DNA of 64,000 nt, from assembly GCF_014645895.1 (NCBI RefSeq), contig NZ_BMMP01000017.1, forward strand, positions 1 through 64,000. The letters are read 5' to 3'. Both the position numbers and the translations under genes were made by a program. Every line of letters begins with the position of its first letter. Position 1 is the stretch's first letter. The DNA is from Streptomyces daqingensis. GTDB taxonomy: Bacteria; Actinomycetota; Actinomycetes; Streptomycetales; Streptomycetaceae. Under the pieces are notes generated by a model that ran no database searches, had not been told where the DNA came from, and saw nothing but the letters and a program-made list of their open reading frames with translations. Positions 1 to 8,403 of the stretch are shown piece by piece.

Positions 1-39
1 TTGATCAGTCAGCTCATGACGACGAGGCACCACAACTAA
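1..39 (+). CDS. possible 3' end of an upstream gene
   Basis: The first frame is open from the window edge and reads twelve residues ending in RHHN before a TAA stop. A perfect 20-bp palindrome follows 23 bases later and could be its terminator. Too little is present to name the protein or to be sure it is coding. Confidence 0.25.
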   Translation: MISQLMTTRHHN

Positions 40-62
40 CCAACGCCAACACCGACTTTGCG

Positions 63-82
63 GACACGCCCTAGGGCGTGTC
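63..82. terminator. 20-bp perfect palindrome, probable terminator
   Basis: GACACGCCCT followed directly by its reverse complement AGGGCGTGTC. It lies after the possible upstream stop codon and well before htpX. It has no T-run, which is common for streptomycete terminators. The rest of 83-294 shows no convincing gene. Confidence 0.4.
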
Positions 83-294
83 GCCCGGCCGCACCCGCCC
101 GCCCGCACCCGTCCGGCAGGCCCTTTCCCGCGCCCCGGGCGCACGCCCCGCCGCGGCTGCCCCTCCGCTTGCCCGGCCCCCGCCAGGGAACTGTTGCCCC
201 GCGCCCGGCGTTGACCAGGGCGAGAAGGTCCACGGGACCGTTGCATGACCACCCCGGCTCGGGGTTCCCCTGCCGCAATTCTGGAGGGCGTACT

Positions 295-1155
295 GTGCAC
301 CGGCACAACGGGCTGAGGACAGCTGTGCTCCTTGGGGGCCTGTCCGCTCTCATCCTCGTCGTCGGCGGCTTCTTCGGCCGTACGGGGCTGCTGCTGGCGC
401 TCGTCGTGGCGCTGGCCACCAACGGCTACGCGTACTGGAAGAGCGACAAGATCGCTCTGCGTGCGATGCGCGCCCGTCCCGTCAGCGAGTTCGAGGCTCC
501 GGAGCTCTACCGCCTGGTCCGCGAGCTCTCCACCGCCGCCCGCCAGCCGATGCCGCGCCTGTTCATCTCGCCGACGCAGGCGCCGAACGCCTTCGCCACC
601 GGCCGGAACCCCCGGCACGCCGCCGTGTGCTGCACCGACGGCATCCTCCGCCTGCTGGACGAGCGCGAGCTGCGCGGCGTCATCGGGCACGAGCTGAGCC
701 ACGTCTACAACCGCGACATCCTCATCTCCTCCGTCGCCGGCGCTCTCGCCTCGGTGGTGATGTTCCTGGTGAGCTTCGCCTGGCTGATCCCCCTCGGACG
801 CGGCGACGACGAGGAGGGTCCGGGTCTCGCCGGAATGCTGATGATCATGGTCCTCGGCCCGCTGGCCGCCGCCGTGATCCAGCTCGCGGTCTCACGCTCG
901 CGGGAGTACGAGGCCGACGCCGCGGGCGCCCAGCTCACCGGCGACCCCCTCGCGCTGGCGTCCGCGCTGCGCAAGCTGGAGGCGGGCACCAAGCAGCTTC
1001 CCCTTCCCCCGGAGCCGCGCCTCGAGACGGCGAGTCATCTGATGATCGCGAACCCGTTCCGCCGCGGCGAGGGCATGACCCGCCTCTTCTCCACGCATCC
1101 TCCGATGGCGCAGCGCGTCGCCCGCCTGGAACGCATGGCGGGCCGGCGCCTCTGA
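295..1155 (+). CDS. htpX: M48-family membrane zinc metalloprotease (HtpX-like)
   Basis: The GTG at 295 is preferred over upstream in-frame starts because GGAGGG lies just before it. The 286-aa product has the HtpX plan. Two N-terminal membrane segments (about residues 10-27 and 30-46) are followed by the zinc site HELSH at 132-136. Two more hydrophobic stretches follow (about 141-166 and 178-199). The third zinc ligand is E204 in the REYEAD segment. HtpX proteins degrade damaged or misfolded membrane proteins. Length and motifs are complete, so an active enzyme is expected. It is monocistronic here, with a tetR gene downstream after about 190 bp. Confidence 0.93.
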   Translation: MHRHNGLRTAVLLGGLSALILVVGGFFGRTGLLLALVVALATNGYAYWKSDKIALRAMRARPVSEFEAPELYRLVRELSTAARQPMPRLFISPTQAPNAFATGRNPRHAAVCCTDGILRLLDERELRGVIGHELSHVYNRDILISSVAGALASVVMFLVSFAWLIPLGRGDDEEGPGLAGMLMIMVLGPLAAAVIQLAVSRSREYEADAAGAQLTGDPLALASALRKLEAGTKQLPLPPEPRLETASHLMIANPFRRGEGMTRLFSTHPPMAQRVARLERMAGRRL

Positions 1156-1263
1156 GCCGCGTTCGCGCCCCTGGTCTCCGGGCCGGACCCGCGGGCAGGT
1201 GCGTCACCGGCGCGTCCGGCTCCCGCCGAGGAGCCTGCCGCCCTAAGGTGAGCTGCGCCACGT

Positions 1264-1324
1264 ACGAAACGGTTTCGTTTCGCTGAGCGCCACGGTAGAT
1301 TCCCGGTGTACGAAACCGTTTCGT
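1264..1324. promoter_or_regulatory. two 15-bp TetR-type operator palindromes upstream of tetR
   Basis: ACGAAACGGTTTCGT occupies 1264-1278 and ACGAAACCGTTTCGT occupies 1310-1324. Each is a perfect inverted repeat around a single central base, and their centres are 46 bp apart. The second ends 17 bp before the tetR start. Paired palindromes of this kind are classic TetR/AcrR binding sites, so autoregulation of the downstream gene is inferred. No third copy is visible in the tetR-MMPL gap. Confidence 0.75.
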
Positions 1325-1341
1325 TCGGAGTGGGGAAGCGC

Positions 1342-1932
1342 ATGGCCGAGGCATCGACGGTGCGCCGCAGCCGGATCACGCCCGAGCGTGAGTCCGAGCT
1401 CTACGCGGCCGTGATCGGCCTGCTCCGGGAAGTCGGCTACGACGCCCTGACCATGGACGCCGTGGCCGCCCGCACCCGGTCGAGCAAGGCCACCCTCTAC
1501 CGCCAGTGGGGCGGCAAGGCCGAACTCGTCGTCAAGGCGCTGCGCCACCAGCGGCCCGTCGAGCTCGCCGACGTCGACACCGGCACGCTGCGCGGCGACT
1601 TCCACGAGCTGGTCCGCTGCCAGGACGACGTCCAGGTGGAACAGCACTCCGAGTTGATGCGCGGCATGGCCATGGCGGTGCACGGCAACCCCGATCTCCT
1701 CCAGGCATTCCGCGAGTTGCTGATCGAACCGGAGCTCGCGGAGCTGCGGCGGATGCTCCACCGTGCCGTCGAGCGCGGGGAGCTGCGCGCCGACAACCCC
1801 GCCTGCGAGTACGTGGTGCACATGCTGATCGGCGCCGTCGGAGTGCGCACTCTGATCGACGGCCTTCCCCCGACGCAGGAGTTCCTCCGCTCCTACATCG
1901 ACGCCGTCGTCCTCCCCGCCCTGGGGGTGTGA
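1342..1932 (+). CDS. TetR/AcrR-family transcriptional regulator
   Basis: The ATG at 1342 follows GGAGTGGGGA. A GTG at 1306 would place the second operator inside the coding region and is disfavoured. The 196-aa product has the usual TetR size, with a helix-turn-helix around residues 37-56 (motif TLYRQW) and a larger ligand-binding C-terminal half. Two palindromic operators lie immediately upstream, and an MMPL exporter gene follows 170 bp downstream on the same strand. The inferred role is an effector-relieved repressor of itself and probably of the exporter. The ligand cannot be told from sequence. Confidence 0.9.
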   Translation: MAEASTVRRSRITPERESELYAAVIGLLREVGYDALTMDAVAARTRSSKATLYRQWGGKAELVVKALRHQRPVELADVDTGTLRGDFHELVRCQDDVQVEQHSELMRGMAMAVHGNPDLLQAFRELLIEPELAELRRMLHRAVERGELRADNPACEYVVHMLIGAVGVRTLIDGLPPTQEFLRSYIDAVVLPALGV

Positions 1933-2102
1933 CACGTCCCGTGAATCACCGCTCCCGCCGGAGCGCGTACCGCCGCCCACACGAAGACACGTTCCGCCAC
2001 GAGCACCACGCCCGGAACGAGCACCTGACGCGACCGCTCACGTCGTCGGGCCGACACATCCAGCCCCTCAAGCCACCACGACCTGACCGGGAGTAAGCCC
2101 CC

Positions 2103-5100
2103 GTGGCAACATTCCTCTACAAACTGGGCCGATTCGCCTTCCGGCGACGGCACTTCGTCGCCCTCTTCTGGGTGGCCCTGCTGACGCTCGCGGGCGTCGG
2201 CGCCGCACAGGCGCCCGTAGCGGGGTCGGCCTCCTTCTCGATCCCCGGCACGGAGGCGCAGAAGGCCTTCGACCTGCTGGAGGACCGTTTCCCCGGCGCG
2301 AGCCCCGACGGAGCCACGGCGCGCGTCGTCTTCAAGGCGCCCGACGGGGAGAAGATCACCGAACCGGGCAACAGGACAGCGGTCCAGAAGGCAGTCAAGG
2401 AGCTCGGCACGGGTTCCGAAGTCGCCTCCGTCGTCGACCCGTTCAAGGTCAAGGCCGTCAGCCGCGACGCCACGACGACCTATGCGCAGGTCTCGTACGA
2501 GGTCTCCGGCATGGAGCTGGAGGACTCCTCCCGCGACGCGCTCGAAGACGTCGCACAGGACACCAGGGACGAGGGCCTGACCGTCGAGGTCGGCGGTGAC
2601 GCGCTCCAGGAGGTCCCGGAGACCGGCGCCACCGAGGTGATCGGCATCGGGGTGGCCGCCGTCGTCCTGGTGATCACCTTCGGTTCGCTGATCGCGGCCG
2701 GGCTGCCGCTGGTCACAGCTCTGATCGGCGTCGGCATCGGCGTCTCCAGCATCACCGCGCTCGCGAACGCGCTCGAACTCGACTCCACCACCTCGACGCT
2801 GGCGATGATGATCGGCCTCGCCGTCGGCATCGACTACGCGCTCTTCATCGTCTCCCGCTACCGCGCCGAACTCGCAGACGGCCGCGAGCGGGAGGACGCC
2901 GCCGGCAGGGCGGTCGGCACAGCGGGCTCCGCAGTCGTCTTCGCGGGCCTCACCGTCGTGATCGCCCTGGTCGGCCTGGCCGTCGTCGACATCCCGATAC
3001 TCACCAAGATGGGTGTCGCGGCCGCGGGGACGGTCGCCATAGCGGTACTCATCGCGCTCACCCTCATCCCGGCGCTGATCGGATACGCGCGCAAGCGGGT
3101 CCGTCCGGCGGGCGCGAAGCGCAGGCCGGACGGCGGGCACAAGAAGACCCGGCGCTCGGCGAAGGACGGGCGCCCCGACGGCGCACCCCGCGCAGACACC
3201 GGCGCGGAGGACGTCCCGCGCAGCGAGCCGAAGCCGAACCTGGGCACCCGCTGGGCCGGGTTCGCGATCCGGCGGCCCCTGATCGTCCTGCTGATCGCCG
3301 TCCTCGGCCTCGGCGCGGCCGCCGTCCCCGTCAAGTCGCTCGAACTCGGCCTGCCCGACGACGGTTCGCAGCCCACGGACACCACGCAGCGCAAGGCGTA
3401 CGACCTGCTCTCCGAGGGGTTCGGCCCCGGCTTCAACGGCCCGCTCATGGTCGTCGTCGACGTCGCCCCGGGCGAGCAGCCGAAGGCCGCCGCCGGTGAG
3501 GTGGTCAAGGCCGTCAAGGGCCTCGACAACGTGCTCACGGTGACCCCGCCGACGTTCAACAAGTCCGGCGACACCGCCATGTTCAACGTCATCCCGGACT
3601 CCGAGCCGTCCTCCGCGAAGACCGAGGACCTGGTCGAGGACATCCGCGACGACGGAGGCGAGGTCCAGCCGGGCGGCGGCACGGACGTCCTCGTGACCGG
3701 CAGTACGGCGATGAACATCGACGTCTCGCAGAAGCTGAACGACGCCCTCGCCCCATACCTGGCGCTCGTCGTCGGCCTCGCGTTCCTGCTGCTGATCGTC
3801 GTCTTCCGCTCGATCCTGGTGCCGCTCAAGGCCGCGCTGGGCTTCCTGCTCTCCGTGCTCGCCGCGCTCGGCGCGGTCGTCGCGGTCTTCCAGTGGGGTT
3901 GGCTCGCCGACCTGCTGGCCGTCGAGGAGACGGGCCCCGTCATGTCGATGATGCCCATCTTCATGGTGGGCGTCGTCTTCGGACTGGCCATGGACTACGA
4001 GGTCTTCCTGGTCACGCGCATGCGCGAGGCCTACGTCCACGGGGAGCGGCCCAAGGAGGCGATCGTCACCGGGTTCCGGCACGGAGCGCGGGTCGTCACC
4101 GCCGCCGCCGTCATCATGATCGCCGTGTTCGCGGGCTTCATAGGGTCCGCCGACTCGATGGTCAAGATGATCGGCTTCGGCCTCGCCGTCGCCGTCCTGT
4201 TCGACGCCTTCATCGTGCGCATGGCCATCGTCCCCGCCGTCCTCGCGCTCCTCGGACGCGCCGCGTGGTGGCTGCCCCGCTGGCTCGACCGCGCCCTGCC
4301 CAACGTCGACGTCGAAGGCGACGGCCTGCGTGACGCCGCGGTCCCCGCAGGCGACGGCTCCCCGGGGCCCGGCACTCCTGTGCCTCCGCAGCTTTCGCCG
4401 CCCCGCGAGGAGGAGCGCGTCCCCGTCCCCGCCGGAGTGGCCGCGTCGTCGTACGAGCAGGGCTCCGAGGCCGCACACGAGGACCGGAGCCTCGTCCTGG
4501 CGGGTGCTGCCTCCACGGGCGGCGAGCCGTACGACCCCGAGGGCAGCGGCGTGCGCGGCACCGTCCGCAACGCCGACGGGTCGCCGGTGCCGCGTGCCGC
4601 CGTCACGCTGATCTCGCAGCGTGGCCGGCAGATCGGGCGCTCGGTGGCGCACGGCGACGGCTCGTACGTCCTGGACGCTCCCGGGCCCGGCAGCTACGTG
4701 CTGATCGCAGGCGCCGACGGCCACCAGCCCCAGGCGTCCACCGTCGTCGTGGGGGACGTCACCCTCACCCACGACATCCTCCTCACCGGCACCAGCCGCC
4801 TCACCGGAGTGGTGCGCGGCTCGGCCGACGGGCAGCCGGTCGCGGCGGCGCTCGTCGTCGTGACCGACGTACGGGGTGAGGTGCTGGCCACGGGAAGGAC
4901 GGGCCGGAACGGCGACTTCACCTTCGGCGAGCTGGTCGCCGGGAACTTCACCCTCGCGGTGAACGCGCCCGGACACCGGCCCGCCGCACGCCCGGTGGAG
5001 GTCGAGGGGCAGGGCGTGACCCGCGTCGAGATCGAACTGTCGGCGGGAGCACGCGTGCACGGCACCGTCCGCGCCGTCAACGGGCCGCTCCAGGACGCCC

Positions 5101-5300
5101 GCGTCTCCCTGGTGGACGCCGCGGGCAACGTCGTCGCCTCCTCCACGACGGCGGAGGACGGCGCGTACGCCTTCACGGACCTCGACGCCGGCGACTACAC
5201 CGTCATCGCGGCCGGCTACCCGCCGGTGGCGACCGCCCTGCACGTCGAGGGCTCGGGCGTGGACGACTTCGACCTCGAACTCAGCCACCCCGACGAGTAG
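2103..5300 (+). CDS. MMPL/RND-type exporter fused to three carboxypeptidase-regulatory-like domains
   Basis: GTG start at 2103 after GGGAGTAAG; 1065 aa. Residues 1 to about 735 are a full MMPL transporter: an N-terminal membrane helix, a soluble loop, a five-helix bundle with the GLAVGIDYALF motif, then a second copy with GLAMDYEVFL. Such proteins export lipids or drugs by proton motive force. A proline-rich linker (about 750-812) leads to three tandem beta-sandwich repeats starting near residues 817, 897 and 982, each opening with a G-x-V-R/V-G or H-G-T-V-R pattern. These resemble transthyretin-like carboxypeptidase regulatory domains. The tail is the unusual part. Regulation by the adjacent TetR protein is inferred. 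Confidence 0.92.
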   Translation: MATFLYKLGRFAFRRRHFVALFWVALLTLAGVGAAQAPVAGSASFSIPGTEAQKAFDLLEDRFPGASPDGATARVVFKAPDGEKITEPGNRTAVQKAVKELGTGSEVASVVDPFKVKAVSRDATTTYAQVSYEVSGMELEDSSRDALEDVAQDTRDEGLTVEVGGDALQEVPETGATEVIGIGVAAVVLVITFGSLIAAGLPLVTALIGVGIGVSSITALANALELDSTTSTLAMMIGLAVGIDYALFIVSRYRAELADGREREDAAGRAVGTAGSAVVFAGLTVVIALVGLAVVDIPILTKMGVAAAGTVAIAVLIALTLIPALIGYARKRVRPAGAKRRPDGGHKKTRRSAKDGRPDGAPRADTGAEDVPRSEPKPNLGTRWAGFAIRRPLIVLLIAVLGLGAAAVPVKSLELGLPDDGSQPTDTTQRKAYDLLSEGFGPGFNGPLMVVVDVAPGEQPKAAAGEVVKAVKGLDNVLTVTPPTFNKSGDTAMFNVIPDSEPSSAKTEDLVEDIRDDGGEVQPGGGTDVLVTGSTAMNIDVSQKLNDALAPYLALVVGLAFLLLIVVFRSILVPLKAALGFLLSVLAALGAVVAVFQWGWLADLLAVEETGPVMSMMPIFMVGVVFGLAMDYEVFLVTRMREAYVHGERPKEAIVTGFRHGARVVTAAAVIMIAVFAGFIGSADSMVKMIGFGLAVAVLFDAFIVRMAIVPAVLALLGRAAWWLPRWLDRALPNVDVEGDGLRDAAVPAGDGSPGPGTPVPPQLSPPREEERVPVPAGVAASSYEQGSEAAHEDRSLVLAGAASTGGEPYDPEGSGVRGTVRNADGSPVPRAAVTLISQRGRQIGRSVAHGDGSYVLDAPGPGSYVLIAGADGHQPQASTVVVGDVTLTHDILLTGTSRLTGVVRGSADGQPVAAALVVVTDVRGEVLATGRTGRNGDFTFGELVAGNFTLAVNAPGHRPAARPVEVEGQGVTRVEIELSAGARVHGTVRAVNGPLQDARVSLVDAAGNVVASSTTAEDGAYAFTDLDAGDYTVIAAGYPPVATALHVEGSGVDDFDLELSHPDE

Positions 5301-5484
5301 TTCGACCCTCAGGCTCCCCGCCGGGCCCGTGCGCGCGTGCCAGCGGAGCACGCGTCCACGGCCCGCGCGGGGACGCCCCGGCCTCCCGCGCGAACAGCGC
5401 GGGCAAGGGACGGCCCGCCCCGGGCGGCGGGGCCGGGGCACGGACACCGCTCACGCGGGGAGTCACGCCGACCTCCCGGCAGCA

Positions 5485-5535
5485 CACGGCGAGGGCCGCG
5501 CCCCCGAACGCATCGGGGGCGCGGCCCTCGCCGTG
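5485..5535. terminator. 23-bp-stem bidirectional terminator
   Basis: A perfect hairpin: a 23-bp arm beginning CACGGCGAGGG, a five-base loop ACGCA, then the exact reverse complement. It lies between the convergent MMPL and yajQ genes and can serve both. The rest of the 312-bp gap (5301-5612) shows no gene. Confidence 0.85.
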
Positions 5536-5612
5536 CCGGCGTCGGCGCTCTGCGCCCGCGGCGGGACCGCCCGGCCGGCTCGTCCCGGCTCGTGTGCGGA
5601 CCGGCCGTCCGC

Positions 5613-6101
5613 TCAGCGGTAGTTCACGAACTGAATGGGGAAGTCGAAGTCCTTCCCCTTCAGAAGCGCGATGATCTCCTGCAGGTGGTCGCGGCTCTTC
5701 GAGGAGACGCGCAGCTCGTCGCCCTGCACCTGCGCCTTGACGCCCTTCGGGCCCTCGTCGCGGATGACCTTCGCGATCTTCTTCGCGTCGTCCTGCGCGA
5801 TACCCTCCTTCAGCGTCGCGGAGATCCTGTACTCCTTGCCGGAGGCCTGCGGCTCGCCCGCGTCCAGCGCCTTGAGCGAGATGCCACGCTTGATGAGCTT
5901 GGACTGGAAGATGTCGAGGACGGCCTTCACCCGCTCTTCGGCGTTGGCCTTCATCTCGATCCGCTCGCCCGACCACGCGATCGAGGCGTCCACACCCCGG
6001 AAGTCGTAACGCTGCGAGATCTCCTTGGCGGCCTGGTTGAGGGCGTTGTCGACCTCCTGCCGCTCGACCTTCGAGACGATGTCGAAACTGGAGTCGGCCA
6101 T
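5613..6101 (-). CDS. yajQ: YajQ-family nucleotide-binding protein
   Basis: 162 aa, full family length. It opens MADSSFDIVSK and ends QFVNYR, both hallmarks of the YajQ/UPF0234 family, which folds as two ferredoxin-like domains. Some members bind cyclic di-GMP and act as regulators; others are known only as nucleotide-binding proteins. The start is the only plausible ATG and has GAGGAGCC upstream on the minus strand. The gene is isolated, convergent to the MMPL exporter, and borders the left end of AICE-1. Function in this organism is inferred from family only. Confidence 0.93.
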   Translation of the reverse strand: MADSSFDIVSKVERQEVDNALNQAAKEISQRYDFRGVDASIAWSGERIEMKANAEERVKAVLDIFQSKLIKRGISLKALDAGEPQASGKEYRISATLKEGIAQDDAKKIAKVIRDEGPKGVKAQVQGDELRVSSKSRDHLQEIIALLKGKDFDFPIQFVNYR

Positions 6102-6288
6102 GGTGAGTTGGCTCCTCGTCGATAGATACGTCAGGGACGCGGCCCGCGTGCGAACCGCCGGTTCAGCCTAGTCACTGAGCGCCGCTCCCACCCCTGATCA
6201 ACCGGGTGGCGGACCACCCCCGGTCATCGGGTATGGTTTACACCGTTGCCACAGAGCACCGCCTCAGGCGGTCCGGGCAGCAATCCCA

Positions 6289-6333
6289 GGCGGTGTGGCT
6301 CAGCCTTCCCAGGTTCGAATCCTGGCGCCGCCA
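6289..6333 (+). pseudogene. internally deleted tRNA-Tyr gene (left junction of AICE-1)
   Basis: The 5' acceptor strand GGCGGTG (6289-6295) pairs completely, with one G-U, to CGCCGCC (6326-6332), followed by discriminator A6333. A perfect T arm lies between them (CCAGG, TTCGAAT, CCTGG). The D arm and anticodon arm are missing, so only 45 nt remain. The right-hand copy at 24307 retains the segment CTGTAAATCTGCC with anticodon GTA before the same 3' sequence, which identifies the parent as tRNA-Tyr. A terminator follows. As read, this copy cannot give a functional tRNA. Confidence 0.6.
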
Positions 6334-6335
6334 CA
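6297..6335 (+). repeat. attL of AICE-1 (39-bp direct repeat)
   Basis: This 39-bp segment, from GGCTCAGCC to GCCGCCACA, is repeated exactly at 24321-24359. It is the 3' end of a tRNA-Tyr gene, the usual kind of target for tyrosine-recombinase elements, and the integrase gene ends 170 bp away. Confidence 0.85.
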
Positions 6336-6340
6336 GACGA

Positions 6341-6395
6341 AAAGCCCCCTTCTGAACTGCGGAAACGCAGCGCAGGAGGGGGTTTTTCTTTGTTC
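6341..6395 (+). terminator. terminator after the tRNA-Tyr remnant
   Basis: AAAAGCCCCCTTCTG and CAGGAGGGGGTTTTT form a long hairpin with an inner CTGCGGAAACGCAG stem-loop and a genuine T-run. It stands between the tRNA remnant and the convergent integrase gene. Confidence 0.75.
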
Positions 6396-6504
6396 GAACG
6401 ACGGCAAGGCCGGAGTGTGAAATGCGCACTTTGTCTCACCCTGTTTCGCCTATGTTCCAAGGCTGACCAGTGCGCATCCCCCCAGCTGTCCCCCGGGGGA
6501 CGAC

Positions 6505-7887
6505 CTACTCCTCTGGCTCGTTCCACTCCCGCATGGCCGCGTCGATGCGCCGGTTGGCACGGTCCTGAGTCTGGGCAAGCACCTTCGCGTAGACGCGGAA
6601 CAGCACCGCGATGCTGTGGCCGGCGCGACGAGCGCACTCCATAGGGTCGACGCCCGAGCCCAGCCAGAAGGAGACCCCTGCGTGCCGTAGGTCATAAGGA
6701 CGCCGAGCGAGCTGAGAGGAAACCTCCTCAGCCGTGAGTGCCCTTTCCCGGGCCTTCGCCCAGACTTCGCCGTAGCCGGTCTCCTGCAACAGCCCGCCGC
6801 GACTGGTCCGGAACAGCCGGCCGTCCGGAGCCGTACCGTGCTGGGCCAGGTGTTCGCGCAACATCCGCACGAAGTGAGGAGGGATGGGGATGGGGCGAGA
6901 GTCGTTCGCTGCACGCGCCTTGAGTCCTCGCTGCTCGTGCGCCTGGCCGTCGTCGGTCCAGCCACGGCCCGCGCGCACGACGCCCCTCCTGAGCGTCAGC
7001 ACGCCCCAGCCCTTCTCGGGCAGCTGGCACTGCGCCCTCGTCAGCGCGGCTGCCTCCGCCGGCCGCATGGCCGCGTAGTAGAGACAGCCGAAGAAGGGCA
7101 CCAAGTGGTCACCTCGGGCGCCCTGCTCGCCCACTGCTTTCAGCAGCGCACGCACCTGCCGAGGGTTGCCGACGTTCCCGGGATCGACCTCTTCGACCGA
7201 CTTCGGCGCTGTCCACTGGATCGTGGAGAGCGGGTTCACCGGAGTGCTGAAGTACTTTCTCTCGACTGCCAGACCAAGCACGTCGCTCAGGCAGGCGCGC
7301 TTGCGCAACGCAGTCCGCGCTGCCGCCTGGGTGCCGTCCAGCTTCCGCGAGAGGGCGTCCAGCGCCCGGCGGACGACCTCGGGGTCCTCCAGGGCCGACA
7401 CCGGCAGGGAGTTCTTCTCGATCCAACTCAGTGCCTTGGCCACGTCGTCCGGCGGCTCATCGTCCCAGCGCTTCTTGTTGTACGCCCAGGCGTATAGCGC
7501 ACGTCGGAGCACATCGACCGCGGGGCATCCTGAACGCGTCTTGACCAGTGAAGGTGTGATGGTGGCCAGTGCATCCGCGTAGTTCTTCCTTGACTTCGCG
7601 GGAGCGCCGTCCCACTTCCGGTCGATGTACGCCCGGGTGTGCTCGTACCAGGTGATCGACCCCCGGAGCGCCCTCAGCTCTGAGACGGGCAAGCCGGTGT
7701 CTTCGTCGAACTGCTCGCCGCGGCGAAGCGCGGACATCAACTCAGCGCGCCGGCCGTCTGCCTGAGGCTTGAGCTTGTAGCTCTTGGAGTGCTTTCGTCG
7801 GCCGACGAGCCACCGGAGCCGGTACGGCTTCGGACGGTCACGGCGGACTTCGAGCGAGTAGATGCGTACGTCGAAAGTCAGAGGCAT
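6505..7887 (-). CDS. int: tyrosine recombinase, integrase of AICE-1
   Basis: 460 aa. The catalytic set of a phage-type tyrosine recombinase is visible in the C-terminal half: R275 (in AAMRPAE), the YDLRHAG box with R401, H424 (in RAGHS) and nucleophile Y433 (in RVYAKVL). The first His of the usual H-x-x-R box is Tyr here, a known natural variant. The N-terminal half holds the arm-binding and core-binding domains. The gene ends 170 bp from attL, with xis immediately upstream, the standard AICE arrangement. It should catalyse integration into, and with Xis excision from, the tRNA-Tyr gene. Confidence 0.95.
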   Translation of the reverse strand: MPLTFDVRIYSLEVRRDRPKPYRLRWLVGRRKHSKSYKLKPQADGRRAELMSALRRGEQFDEDTGLPVSELRALRGSITWYEHTRAYIDRKWDGAPAKSRKNYADALATITPSLVKTRSGCPAVDVLRRALYAWAYNKKRWDDEPPDDVAKALSWIEKNSLPVSALEDPEVVRRALDALSRKLDGTQAAARTALRKRACLSDVLGLAVERKYFSTPVNPLSTIQWTAPKSVEEVDPGNVGNPRQVRALLKAVGEQGARGDHLVPFFGCLYYAAMRPAEAAALTRAQCQLPEKGWGVLTLRRGVVRAGRGWTDDGQAHEQRGLKARAANDSRPIPIPPHFVRMLREHLAQHGTAPDGRLFRTSRGGLLQETGYGEVWAKARERALTAEEVSSQLARRPYDLRHAGVSFWLGSGVDPMECARRAGHSIAVLFRVYAKVLAQTQDRANRRIDAAMREWNEPEE

Positions 7888-7950
7888 TGCTCTCCACGCA
7901 GAAGGGGCCCGCCGGGCAAGCGGGCCCCTTCTGCCAGTCGTCGGGGTGGA

Positions 7951-8142
7951 TCAGGCGGCAGTCGACTGCTCGCAGTCGGCCCACCAGTCGTCCAGGTCAC
8001 TGCGGCGAACGCGCAGTTGACCGTTGGGGAGCTTCACGAGCCGGGGCGCTTTGCCCCGGGCGCGCATGCGGTAGAACGCCGCTCGGCTCATGCCGATCTC
8101 TTCGAGGACTTCGGGGAGCTTGAGCATCTGGGAGCGTGCCAA
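7951..8142 (-). CDS. xis: excisionase-like small helix-turn-helix protein
   Basis: 63 aa with the AlpA/MerR-like excisionase fold: a helix-turn-helix (LPEVLEEIGMSRAAFYRM) followed by a wing containing PNGQLRVRRSDLDDW. Proteins of this size and pattern sit directly upstream of integrase genes in AICEs and bend attachment-site DNA to drive excision. The gap to int is only 63 bp and the two are probably co-transcribed. Confidence 0.88.
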   Translation of the reverse strand: MARSQMLKLPEVLEEIGMSRAAFYRMRARGKAPRLVKLPNGQLRVRRSDLDDWWADCEQSTAA

Positions 8143-8195
8143 GTTCGTTCTCTCCTCGTGGTCGCGTTGGGCTGTGTGTCCGAGGTGGGGATTTC

Positions 8196-8403
8196 TGCGT
8201 CACCGCGTCACCTGCGTCATCTCGTGGCGTTGACCTGGGGTTTTGTGGTGACGCAGGGGTGACGCGGTTGGGCGTTTGGTGTCGCAGGCGTTCGTTGCGG
8301 GGTGACGCAGGTGTACGCGGAATGACGCAGGTTTCAGGTCTGCGTCACCCCTGTTTCGGCAGGTCAGAAGTCGTTTTTCCGTCGTTGGTGACGCGGTGAC
8401 GCA
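8196..8403. repeat. array of ten TGACGC(A/G) repeats between xis and the helicase gene
   Basis: Exact TGACGC occurs in plus orientation at 8249, 8260, 8303, 8323, 8389 and 8397. It occurs in minus orientation around 8196-8204, 8204-8212, 8213-8219 and 8341-8347. Most copies extend to GGTGACGCAGG or GGTGACGCGG. The array fills a 437-bp gap with no gene, next to the replication genes, which suggests iterons of a replication origin or binding sites for an element-encoded regulator. Confidence 0.6.

Noticed and set aside
1893..5447. A 1184-codon open frame antisense to the MMPL gene
   Set aside because: It is a G/C-bias shadow of the exporter gene: repetitive Arg/Gly/Asp composition, no domain, no start signal.
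5613..6101. yajQ as part of AICE-1
   Set aside because: It lies left of attL and is a conserved chromosomal gene with its own shared terminator.
6205..6333. Alternative tRNA fold starting at GGTGGCG (6205) or GGCGGTC (6267)
   Set aside because: Neither gives a D arm or a five-pair anticodon arm; the acceptor at 6289 pairs fully with the 3' end.
6224..6644. Short frames across the tRNA-Tyr remnant and attL
   Set aside because: They arise from tRNA and terminator sequence, and a similar frame appears at attR because of the duplicated repeat.
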